A stretch of 64,000 nucleotides of DNA from positions 66,658,696 through 66,722,695 of the forward strand of contig OW121743.1 of the NCBI GenBank assembly GCA_933228675.1, written 5' to 3'. Below the pieces are notes generated by a model. The model worked only from the letters and a program-made list of their open reading frames with translations. It did no database searches and was not told where the DNA came from. The stretch comes from Stomorhina lunata (lineage: Eukaryota; Arthropoda; Insecta; Diptera; Rhiniidae). Position 1 is the first letter of the stretch, and every line of letters begins with the position of its first letter. Positions 48,400-60,239 of this stretch are shown here, piece after piece. Position numbers and translations under genes: made by a program.

Positions 48400-50134
48400 T
48401 AAGCGATTAGCCTAGGTGACAGTATACCGAAGCTATGGTCAACCAATGGTATACCAATTTTCCAAAAACTAAAATTATTTTTGCCAAGTTTCAGTACCCC
48501 AGCTCCTTTCCTTTAGGCCTTATAGTGACTTCAACAGACAGACGGATGGACAGAGATAAGGATTCAGAATATACAAAGGGGAATAAATGTCTTCTATACA
48601 TATGTTCCTTTTTGTTTTTAAATTAAGGACGTTTCAAACGAAATTCAGTATACTCCATTCTTTTTGATGACGGGTATAAAAATGTTTTTACTATTTGCAA
48701 AAAAATAATTTCAAATCAAAGTTTTTATATTGAAATTATTGAGCTCTCGACGGGATGTATAAAATAAATAAATTTCTATAATAATTTTAGTTTGAAAGAA
48801 CATGTTATTTAATAAGATAATAATTATTTTTCTACAAAAACTTAAAACTGCCAAAGGCTAGACATTAACATTAACATAAAACAATAATCTAGGCATTCAT
48901 TCGTCTCATCTATTTCACATCAAAATGAACAGACTTTTCAGTTTATTTCGTACAAGATATTTAAAAATTTAAATTAAATTTATGGTCTACTTTACTTTAG
49001 GTTTTAAGAACATTAAGCAAAATTTCGATTTTGTTTTGAAAAAAATCGTCTACATAAATTTGTTGTCAAATCATTTAAAATTGAATTGCAAATTAAATTT
49101 GAATTTAAATTGAACTTAATACGAAAAAGAAAACAAGATTATTTGATCAAAATGTCAATAAACTTTAAAATGTTAAAACAGTTTTTTTTTTAATTCTACT
49201 AATTTGTCAAACAAAATATATAAGAATATCTTTTTCTAGTCATCTTTTATTTATCCAAGTTATATCTTTCTTATTTGCCTTTATATTTACTAGTTTATTA
49301 GTAAATTTTTCTTATACAGATTTGTCTATCCTTTTGTCTACATCATTATGACCCTAATACTTTGGTTTACAAATTACCATAGCATCAATCATGTTGGTAC
49401 TTTCTTAGTAAAGAACCCACACACACACACTTACTAAAAATTCTTTATCTTCATTAGATACCCAAAGTCCTAAAACTCTACTATCAAGAAAAAAAAAGAA
49501 AAATGTTTGATTTTAGTTCCAAGAAATAGAAAATGATATAAAACTCTAAATGGCTCTTTGTCTGCTATTAGTTTCTGTGTTATTGTCTTTTGCTTGAACA
49601 CAAGAAGAAAACTTGTATATGGGTCATAAAACTGAAATTCTTAAAAGCCATATAATAAGCTCTGTAACAACCCATCCTCAGGCCTTCTTAACCGTAATGA
49701 TGCTTAAAGGACCTAGAGTCCTTATATTAAATTGTAGTTTAATAAACAAATACTTATTCTCTTTTAAGTTATTTATAGATAAAGTAGCCAATAGTGGCTT
49801 TAAGGAAATTGGAAATTACAAGATGTAACATAAAACATTTTAATGCAAAGTTTAGTATTGTCATGTCTTTGATCGTTGAGTCCTTTTATTTTATTTATTT
49901 GTTTTTATCCTTAATTTATTGTAAATCTCAATTCAGTGACAAATCCAACTAAACATTAACTTAACATATTTATTTATGTTGGTTCTTTCTATTAGGCAAA
50001 ATACGGGAATATTAAATGGAAATTTATTTGCTTGGATGAGTGGGTGATAAGATTTAGATGTGCTTCTATTAAACATCAAAAATAGATCAAATATATTTTA
50101 TCAAAGGTAAATACAAATCCGATTTGTTATTCTT
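48400..50134. other. Spacer with a possible short interspersed repeat
   Basis: The region 48410-48680 has GCTATGGTCAACC, ACAGACAGACGGATGGACAG and GACGGGTATAAAA, the style of GTCY-bearing dipteran repeats, but no second copy in the window. The rest is AT-rich with an (AC)n tract at about 49419-49431. Confidence 0.45.
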
Positions 50135-50680
50135 AGAAAAAATTTAATAAAATGAAAATTTTTCTATATAAAAATTTTCATAAAATGAAAATTTTTCTAT
50201 CAAAAAATTTCCTAAAAAAAAAATTTTCTATAGAAAAAATTTTATAAAATGAAAATTTTTCTAAAGAAAAAATTTTATTAAATGATTTTTCTATAGAAAA
50301 AATTTCGTAAAATGAAAATTTTTCTATAGAAAAAATTTCATAAAATACAAATTTTTCCATAGAAAAAATTTCATAAAATGCAAATTTTTCTATAGAAAAA
50401 TTTTCATTATATGAAAATTTTCCTATAGAAAAATTTTCATATAGAAAAATTTTCATATAATGAAAATTTTTCTATAATTTTCATATAATGAAAATTTTTC
50501 TATAATTTTCATATAATGAAAATTTTTCTATAGTTTTCATATAATGAACATTTTTCTATAGAATAGTTTTCATATAATGAAAATTTTTCTATTTTTTTCT
50601 ATTTTTTCATAATGGAAATTTTTTTCAAAAAAAAATTCATTATGCAAATTTTTCTGAAGAAAAAATTTCATATAATAAAA
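50135..50680. repeat. Short AT-rich tandem array
   Basis: About 17 units of TTTTTCTATAGAAAAAATTT plus CATAAAATGAAAA. The open reading frame on the minus strand here is only the repeat read through. Confidence 0.9.
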
Positions 50681-52361
50681 ATTTGGAGATTTGTAATTCA
50701 TGACTGTTAGGTCTAGTCAAAAATTAGGACTACAAAACTTTACACACATCCCTTCTCTTAAAAAAGGGATATAAACAAATAAAAAACGTTTTGCTAGTTG
50801 TTGACATGGTCATAAATTCATTCTGCTTTTCAAGATAGTGCGTGTTAGTGTTTGAATGTGATACAGCATCTCTACAAAGCTCTATAAGACTACGTCTATG
50901 GTACATTAATTTCTTATTTCGTTAAGGATTCTGTTGATATATCACGCTCATATATGAGTTGGTAAATACAACATGCATATGTTTGTAAGTATGTGTAAGC
51001 TTGCAAAAATTCACATACTCACACTTTTGCAATTATAATTTTTTCTTCAACACCATCAACCATTCAACAATATTAATCGTGTGTATTTAGTAGAACGTGT
51101 TTGTTGGGTGAGTAAATTTAAGCAAAAAAAAAATGAACGAGTGATCCGGCAAACAGATGAATGTGATTGTGCATGTGGTAGTAAGTGTTATGGGTTATTA
51201 AACGTGTGTATTACAAAACAGTCATACGGGGAAAACTAGTGAACGTAAGCTCACATTTACACAGAAACACACACATTATAACGTACATATTTGTTTTAAG
51301 TTATATAGCATTTATTTTCTTTATTTAAGTATGCGTGTCTGTCTGTTAGTTTGTTTGAAGGCTCCTCTTTTTTTGTGTTTTTTATTTTGAAATGCATCAG
51401 GATTTTATAGTTTTGCGTGACTACTTCAGCTTAACATTTCACTAGATCCATGAATTACTTGTCAGGCATAAGCTGTTTTTTTTTTTGTATACCATTATCC
51501 CTATTTTACAGAAAAACACGTGTTTCTTATTACTTAATCTTCTTAAAATTAATTTTGTTTGAAGAGTGTTTTCCCAAAATTTCAAATTTCAAATATTTTA
51601 CTCAACTCTTAACTCCAGGTGCTTGTGTCTTTAATTTTCTTTGTAAGACCAAATTTCTAACAAGCTTTTAATTACATTATACCTTAAACAATTTTCCAAA
51701 CATCAAAGTAAATCTCTCAAGTTTAAAATTCTAACAAATTTATCTTTTCCCGTTTTGCTACCTTTTTCAGCATTAGAAAATATATGTATATTTAATTTCA
51801 CACTTGAAATGTTAGTTATCATTCTTAAGCAACAAAATTTAATTGCGTTGTTTTAAAACGAATTGGAGAAGAAAATACAATTTTTCTTTATTTTGTCCTT
51901 TCCCACGCACCTCCTATTGTCTTACCTTAAAGATAAGATTTTGAAAAGCAATTATGTTCTAAGATATTCTTTGGTGGCTGTAAAACAGCAACTTTCAATT
52001 TGTTTTGGAATTAAATTTTTAGTTACCCTATTTTATGTTGCTTTTGTGCGGTAAATTATACCACAAAACCAAATTAACTAAACATTTTTGTTTGGGTTGA
52101 ATTTTCTTAACCAAGTGGATTTGGGTTGATTTTTTTATGAATAAAGTTAATAAATATTAAAATATAAAGTATGGCTTAATAAAGATTTCACAAAAGAATT
52201 TTTTTCGAAATTATAAATAAGATCTTATTGTGTTAGTATTAGTATGTATTAGTTAACTAACACCGATACTGGTACTAAGTTTCGGCTCTTATTGTAAATC
52301 TATCAATAGCAAGTCAAATATTGCGTCAAGCTTTTTGGTATATATATATAAACATATCTGT
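50681..52361. other. AT-rich spacer, nothing recognised
   Basis: Scattered TG/CA-rich words at 50950-51300; no gene, RNA or repeat family supported. A (TA)n stretch is at about 52341-52352. Confidence 0.5.
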
Positions 52362-55300
52362 CAATTTTTTTCTATCAAAAACTTTTCTATCAAAAATTTT
52401 CTTTAGAAATTTTTTCTATCAAAAACTTCCTATAGAAATTTTTTTTCTATCAAAAATTTTCTATAGAAACTGTTTCCACTAAAAGATTTTTATAAATTTG
52501 TTTTTCTATCAAAAACTTTCTATAGAATTTTTAATACAAACTTTCTATGAAAGTTCAATTTATTGAAAATATTTTTCTATAAGAATTTTTTCTTTACAAA
52601 AACAAAATTTTCTAATGAAACTTGTTTTTGTCTTACTAAAGACTTTTTTCTATCAAAAATTTCTATAGAAAATTTTTGACAGAAAAAAATTTATATAGAT
52701 AATTTTTGATTGGAAAAAATTTCTATTCAATATTTTTGAAAGAAAAAATTTCTATAGAAAATTTTTGACAGAAAAAATTTCTACAGAAAATGTTCGATAG
52801 AAATTTCTATAGAAAATATTTTATAGAAAAAATTTCTAAAGAAAATTTTTTATAGAAAAAATTTCTATAGAAAATTTTTGATAGAAAAAATTTCAATAGA
52901 AATTTTTGATAGAAAAAAATTTCGATAGAAAAAATGTCTATAGTAAATTTTTGATGGAAAAAATTTCTATAGAAACTTTTTGATGGAAAAAATTTCTATA
53001 GAAACTTTTTGATAGGAAAAAATTTCTATAGAAAATTTTTAATAGAAAAAATTTCTTTAGAAAATTTTTGATAGAAAAAATTTTTATAGAAATCTTTTGA
53101 TAGAAAAAATTTCAATAGAAAAATTTTGATAGAACAAATTTCAATAAAAAATCTTTGATAGAAAATTTGAGGAAAATTTTTTAAAGAAAAAAATTTCTAT
53201 AGAAAATTTTTGACAAAAAAAAATTTATAGAAACTTTTTGATAGAAAATAATTTCTCTTTTAAATTTTAGAAAGAAAAAAATTTATACAGAAAACGTTTG
53301 ATGGTCAAAATGTTTATGGAACATTTTAATAGAAAAAAATATAAAATATATAATATTTTTGATAGAAAGAAATGTCTTTATTAAATTCTTGATAGAAAAA
53401 TATATCTTTATTAAATTTTTGAAAGAAAAAAATGTCTACAGAAAATTTTTGAAAAAATTGGATAGAAAAAAATTTCTATAGAAAACTCCTGATAGAAAAA
53501 TTTTCTATCGAAAATTTTTGATAACAAAAATTTCTATAAAAAATGTTTTTATATAATTTCTATAGAAAACGTTTTATAGAAAAAAATTATATAGAAAATT
53601 TTTGATAGAAATTTCTATCGAAAATGTTTATAGAAAAAATTTATAAAGAAAATTTTTTATAGAAAAAGTTCTTAGAAAATTTTTGAAAAAAAAATTTCTA
53701 TAGTAAATTTTTGATGGAAAAAATTTCTATAGAAAATTTTTGACAAAAAATTGCAATAGAAAAAATTTTCGACAGAAAAAAAATTCTATAGAAAATTTTT
53801 GATAGAAAAAATTTCTATAGAAAATTTTATAAAGATAAAAATTTCTATAGTAAATTTTTGATAGAAAAAATTTCTATAGAAAATTTTTGATAGAAAAAAT
53901 TTCAATAGAAAATTTTTGACAGACAAAAATTTCTATAAAAAATGTTTTTATATAATTTCAATAGAAAATTTTCGATAGAAAAAATTTCTATAGTAAATTT
54001 TTGATGGAAAAAATTTATATAGAAAATTTTTGATAGAAAAAATGTATATAGAAAATTTTTGATAGACAAAATTTCTATAGAAAATTTTTGATAGAAATTT
54101 CTATAGAAAATGTTTATAGAAAAAATTTCTAAAGAAAATTTTTTATAGAAAAACTTCTATAGAAAATTTTTGATAGCAAAAATTTCTATAGTAAATTTCA
54201 ATAGAAAATTTTTGATAGAATTTGCATGAAAATTTTTAGTAGCAAAAAATTTCCATAAAAAATTTTTGAAAGAAAAAAATTTCTATGGAAAATTTTTTAA
54301 AGAAAAAAATTTCTATAGAAAATTTTTGACCAATAATATTTTACAGAAACTTTTTCATAGAAAATAATTTCTCTTTTAAATTTTTGATAGAAAAAAATGT
54401 TCAAAAAAATTTTTGAAAGAAAAAAATTTCTACAGAAAATTTTTGATGGTAAAAATGTCTATAGAACATTTTTAATAGAAAAAAATTTCTACAGAAAATT
54501 TTTGATAGAAAGAAATTTCTTTTTTAAATTTTCGATAGAAAAATATATCTTTATTAAATTTTTTAAATAAAAAAATGTATACGAAAAATTTTTGATATTA
54601 AAAAATTGTATAGAAAAACTTTTGATAGAAAATTTTCGATAGAAAAAATTTCTACAGAAAATTTTTGATACAAAAAATTTCAGTAGAAAATTTTTGATAG
54701 AAAAAATTTAAATAAAAAATCTTTGATAGAAAAATTTTCTAAAGAAAATATTTGATAGAAAAATTTCTATAGAAAATTGATAGAAAAAATTTCAACAGAA
54801 AATTTTTGACAGAAAAAATTTCTGTTAAATTTTTAATAAAAAAAAAATGTTAAAGAAAATTTTTGAAAGAAAAAAATTTCAACAGAAAATTTTTGATGGA
54901 AAAATATTCGATGGAAAATTTTTTATAGAAAAAAAAATTCTATCGAAAATTTTTGATAGAAAAAATTTCTTTCGAAAATTTTTGATAGAAAAAATTTCTA
55001 TAGAAAATTTTTTATAGAAAAAATTTCAATAGAAAATTTTTGATAGAAAAAATTTCTATGGAAAATTTTTGATAGAAAAAAATTCTATAGAAAATATTTT
55101 ATAGAAAAACTTTCTATAGAAAATGTTTAAAAAATGTCTATGAATATTTTTGATAGAAAAAAATTCAATAAAAAATTGTTTAAAGAAAAAATTTCTATAT
55201 AGAATTTTTGATGGAAAAAATTTCTATACAAAATTTTTGATAGAAAAAATTTCTACAGAAAATTTTTGATAGAAAATTTCAATAGAAAATTTTTAATAGA

Positions 55301-55495
55301 AAAAATTTTTATAGGAAATTTTTGATAGAAAAAATGTGTATAGAAATTTTTGGTAGAAAAAATTTGTATAGAAAATTATTGATAGAGGAAAATTTCTATA
55401 GAAAAACTAATTTCTGTTTAAAATTTTGTTTTGATTTTGAAAAAAATGTCTATAGAAAATTTTCAATAGAAAAAAATTTCTATTGAAAAAGACTC
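52362..55495. repeat. AT-rich tandem array, period about 29-31 bp, with an orientation switch
   Basis: About 105 diverged units of TTTCTATAGAAAATTTTTGA plus TAGAAAAAA. The first 270 bp (52362-52640) read as the reverse complement (TTTCTATCAAAAATTTTCTA); from about 52650 the other orientation holds to the end. Confidence 0.92.
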
Positions 55496-55539
55496 TAATC
55501 GTAGAAATAGCTATAGCAAATCAAATATTGTGTTAAGCT

Positions 55540-55870
55540 GTTTTATCTGTCTGTCTGTCTCTGTTGAAGGCACGATAAGGCCTACACAAAATTGGAACTT
55601 GGCCAAAATATTCTTCATTTCGTGGAAATTTTTCGGCATTGAAATTTGACAAAATCGGTTTACATTTGACCACAGCTCTCGTATAACCTCTCCATTTACA
55701 ATTTTTTTGAAATTGGTTCACATTTAACCATAGCTCCATACAAAACACTTACGGAAAATACCCTAGATTCCACCTAACACTCTTAAAAGCCAATAAATGA
55801 TAAACTAAAATAGCTAAATTTAGCACAAGGAAGTCTTATGTCAATGACGAAAATACAAAAATACCTAAAA
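55540..55870 (-). mobile_element. Second DINE-like repeat family, copy 2
   Basis: Opens with a (TCTG)n tract at 55544-55561 and carries CAAAATCGGTTTACATTTGA, CCATAGCTCCATACAAAACA and TAGATTCCACCTAACAC, the reverse complement of features at 46859-47100. Confidence 0.6.
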
Positions 55871-56607
55871 GAGAGGGGGTTTTCGACCGTCTGTTCTTCA
55901 AATGAAAGCGCGATATGCCTTAACGAAAGAGCTAGAGGGATACAATTTTACATTTTTCTTTCTTCAACCTTTTCTTCAACTAAAACTTAAACAATATCTT
56001 AATAAATGGAAACAAAAAACTCAAAAGTTAAACTTCAAGTGGAGACAATACGATAAAATAACGATAAAACTTAATTGTAATCGTATTATCCCAAAATCAA
56101 AAAAAAAATTGTGTCTTGGTAATTTTCTTATTTTAAATTTATTTTCAGATGGTTTGAATATAAAAACAGTTTCCGATCGGATTATTGTTCTTACTTAATA
56201 GCTTTTACTATGTGAGATTTCCTTCCCGTCAATTAGTAAAAATCAAAAACAAAATCCCTTAAGCCTAAAAAAACTAACACGATTTAACTACAAATAACAA
56301 ATTCACCGTTTTTTCGCATTGTCGTGCTTTTCTAAACATTGTTTTATTTTTGGGCTCAAATTGTACAAAATGTTTAAATCCAAAAAAAGTCTGAAAGACA
56401 AAATAACTTAGTTAAATTGTACTTCTTTAATTTCATAGACCTCATGACCATCTGAATGTGTCAGTTGTTATGAGCACTTTTCATCACTAACACTATCGAC
56501 GACAACTGATGAAAACATTTTGTATAGAATTTTCTTGGAGGGAGTTAATTGCCCGAAGGGATTTTCAGTTCATGTTTTGTATTTTCAATATGCCTAGACA
56601 ACTTTTA
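55871..56607. other. AT-rich spacer, nothing recognised
   Basis: An open frame of 98 codons (55902-56198) is AT-driven and has no family features. Confidence 0.5.
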
Positions 56608-57342
56608 CACTCAGAATATTATGTAAGTAAAATTAACTTAAAATGTAGTTTGAAATGAATGAATATTCATTTAAAAACCGGTCAACTGATTTTTCATTCA
56701 AATTCAATAAATATTTCATTTAAATTTAACTGACAAATATTTAAACTACATTTTCAGTTTTAAAAACGGAATATTCAGTTGTTTTCAAAAAAATTACTGA
56801 CAAAAATTTAAACTACATTTTTAGTATAAAAAACGGAAATTTTCATTTATTTTTAAAAAATTACATGATAAAAAACTACGTAAAATTTCCATAAAACGGA
56901 CAATTTTCATTTGTTTTTGTAATTAACGTAATATAAAAGACGAAAACATAAAAAGGTTATATCCTTTAAGGCATCAAAAAACCAAACAGACAAAACAAAG
57001 TTTGTTGTTTGCTTAGGCCATACCCCGTGATAGGCGGCCAGTATTATTAAAAGTTTCTTCAGCAAGCAAACCTAAGATACTTAAGGAAAAACAATAATTA
57101 AACAAATACGAATTATATTTGATACAATAATTGAAAAAAATATATAAAAACTAAACAACTGATATTTTCAAATGTTACGTATTTTCAGTATTTTTTTGTA
57201 GGTTGTTTTTTAAACAAATGTATAAATATGTTAAAAATCAATTTTCATGTAAATTTAAATGAATATTAATTTGAAAACAACATAACTGAAAATTTCCTAA
57301 ACAACATACAATCAGTTACTTTAATAATTTCTTGAGTGTATT
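56608..57342. mobile_element. Probable MITE with ACACTCA ends
   Basis: Begins TACACTCAGAATATTATGTA and ends ...AATTTCTTGAGTGTA, an imperfect inverted repeat with possible TA target. Inside are three diverged tandem copies of an about 70-bp block (AAACTACATTTTCAGT...AAAAACGGA) at 56740-56910. No coding region. Confidence 0.55.
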
Positions 57343-57597
57343 TTTCTTTCCATTATTTCATTACTTATGCAACAAAAAATAAGTTATTCCATTTCTTGAA
57401 AAGTGATTAGGTTAGTGAAGGGAATAGATTCCAAAAACAATATTTATTTCCCAGAAAGTGATAAATAAATACAAATATTTTTCAAAAAAAATTCCGTGTT
57501 AGGTTTTAAGATAAACTTTTGTGAAAAAAGCTATTAAATTGCTATAAAAGAAAGTATATGTCAAAGAATTTTCAAGTGGATAAAGATATAAAGAACA

Positions 57598-57663
57598 TCT
57601 ATAATATCTATCTATCTATATCTATATCTATTCTATCTATTCTATATTCTATTCTATTGTCTA
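57598..57663. repeat. (TCTA)n microsatellite at the Helitron copy 2 insertion point
   Basis: Imperfect TATC/TCTA repeats run directly into the TCTATAATAC start of the Helitron. Confidence 0.9.
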
Positions 57664-59525
57664 TCTATAATACTAATACGCAAGCACCCATTTATTATCC
57701 CCTTTCACGCTTTAATTATACACTCATTTCTGGAAAATTTTATTTGAAAGTTATTTTTCCGTAGATCAGACGAATCTATATTTTATTAAAATCGGTTCAG
57801 TTTTAAAAAATCGGTTTGGTATTTAAAAATCTTACTAACACAATAAAGAAAACTCATATGCATATGAAATTCACTTTTAAGAATCAAACAAAAGAAATTG
57901 TATGCAAACATGTTCTCTTTTGTTTTTATTATTTTTGGTGAGTGATGAGAATAAAAGAGTATATTTGTGGGGAGATAGTGGTAGACAAAGACAAAAATAA
58001 AGAGTATTTTATTACAATAAAATAAACGATTTTGTTTTGTAAAATAATAGCAACAAAAATTATTGGTATTGTTTTTATTATTTGTGGTGAGGGAGTGAAA
58101 GACAAAATTACTATTTTGTAAGATTTGACAAAAAAGTGCTTAAAATGTAAACCTTTCAAACTAGAATTATTTGAAGTTAAATTTTTATGGAATTTTGTTT
58201 TTTGGGTTGGTTTATTGGGATAAAATCTTCAAGTGATTGAGGAATAAATATTGTGTTAAAAAATTAAATAATATAGCAGTTAGGGGCACGCATGAGATCA
58301 TTAAGAGCTATTTTACAATGCCATTTTTTTAAGAGTCATAGTAGTAAAGAGTTGGATAAGAACATTCTGACTTATACCCAAAAAGGATGTTACCGATTAA
58401 AAAAACAGTCTTTTAAAAGAAAAGTTTATAATAATTACAGATTATTATCAAGAAAAGAAATTAAATGATCGGTCTTCAAAACTGATTAATGTTTAGAAAA
58501 TGCTATAATATCAGGAAGGAATATTAAAAGGCAAATCTTGCATTGCGACTGGAATGGTTTTAGACTGTAAGCTTCTACAGATTCCAAGTACTTCGTGGTT
58601 TTCGCGGTAAATTATGCAATAAAATGATAATAAATTGTAAATATCAGGATCTTTGTTAAAAAGTTAAATAAGACCTTGATTTCTCCATCATTTTTGTCAG
58701 TCCGTTAGTAACGCTTACAAGTTTATCTGTTCATCACTTTACAGAGTATCGATGTCAAAGATAACACAAGATGTTTTGATAAGAGCTACTAAGTCTAACA
58801 CTTTTTCCTTCTCATTCACTTCTGAAGATGCAAAAACAGTTTATTATGGAATATCTTGAATCAGTAAACACCTCGAGAGCTACATAATTTTTAATTATAG
58901 TTTTGCCAATTTGGCCAATTCGACGATCTGTTGTATGGAGTAACATAGAAATCAATGAGATCAATTTCTCCATGTATCCGTTTAGCCCGAGCAATTCTAA
59001 AAATTTACATCGACACTGTCATTTTTGACTTAAAGCTCTGATTGTATGAGTTTTCTTTTATAGAGAAGTAGCACTCAGGCAAATACTGCCTATACAATTG
59101 CATATGGAGTATATACGAATTGGGTAACCTTATTTGGAAAGGGGATGGTAGAGAAGAGAAAGGTATATCTATTTTTAGAACAGTGAAGTTGCGCCATTTG
59201 TTGTTATTTAGACGCATTTTTTTGTTTTACAGCCAATTTTATTTATTTTTCGTAGACGGCGTGTTATTGCTTTAGTCTTACCGCCGACGGAAGATGCTGT
59301 GGTAATTAATAATTTTAATTCTATTATCGTCTCGACTCCCAGTAGAGCATAGGGCCTTAAATTTAATAGAAATTAATTATTACAGAAATTGTTGTTGCCG
59401 AGACCGGGAATCGAACTCAGGCTCAATGTAATATTACGTGCTAAACAACTAAGCCACAGCACGGGAAATTTGTATTCACAATGAACTAGATGACGGTCGA
59501 TTGTGTCGACCGCAGGATTCGCTAG
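57664..59525 (+). mobile_element. Non-autonomous Helitron, copy 2
   Basis: 5' TCTATAATACTAATACGCAA preceded by A (57663). The 3' hairpin CGGTCGA-TTGTG-TCGACCG (59494-59512), 9 nt, CTAG, then T (59526). Single 5' unit instead of six. It contains a 180-bp stretch (about 58855-59037) missing from copy 1 and lacks about 40 bp that copy 1 has near 42175-42215. Confidence 0.9.
59396..59461 (-). repeat. tRNA-like block inside Helitron copy 2
   Basis: Minus strand TGCTGTGGCTTAGTTGTTTA and GAGTTCGATTCCCGGTCT match the block in copy 1 with several substitutions; the B box is intact. Confidence 0.75.
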
Positions 59526-60239
59526 TATCTATTACTTTAGGTTCAACAGAGTTCTCGGAGTCAAATATCTATTTTCTATAATCGTATTGTCTACCTCGCC
59601 TTAGTAGTAGGACATGTTGGTAAAATAAATATTGATTGCCAACTGATCATAAAGCACTCAACTAAAAATATTAGAAGGAGTCGATAGAATGGATTAAATA
59701 ATATGTAATTGTCGATAGAATGGATTCAAAAAAAAAATATTTATTATTAAGTAAAAGCAACTGCAGCAACAAATACATGAAATACATTAACTAAAACATG
59801 TTATTTTATTTATTTATTGTAGCATAGATAAAATTATATTTCAAATACCAAAAGTTTACAGTTCAAAGTTTTAGCTTTTTAATTAAATAAAATGTATTAA
59901 ACTCTTAATGAAAATCAAAAATAAACTATATAACGTATTTATTTACCTAAAATCATCCAGCCGTTACTAAATAAATGTTCTATTTATACGATTATTTCCT
60001 ACAAAACAATTGTGTAAATGTTTTTTATGAGTAATTGGTTTGCTAAACCCAAGTTATTTTACAAAGGGATTATATATATGAACAAGCAGATATACATATG
60101 TATGTGCTTGTTAAATAGTAGTAATGTTATAAAAAGGGTTGCCAACGTTTAAAATATATAGATATCTAAATCAAAACAAGTAAAAAAGTATTATAGTGGG
60201 CAAGTCCGAGGTATCCAACAAATAGGGTCCAATAGGAAT
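59526..60239. other. AT-rich spacer, nothing recognised
   Basis: A fragment at 60176-60215 (AACAAGTAAAAAAGTATTATAG, GGCAAGTCCGAGG) resembles the left end of DINE-like elements but stops after about 40 bp. Confidence 0.55.

Noticed and set aside
50178..50456. 92-codon minus-strand open frame with repeating FYEIFSIEKF-type peptide (similar frames at 60240-60479, 61222-61428 and 62115-62336)
   Set aside because: These are read-throughs of the AT-rich tandem arrays; unit length and phase explain the peptide periodicity and there is no start context or composition unlike the array.
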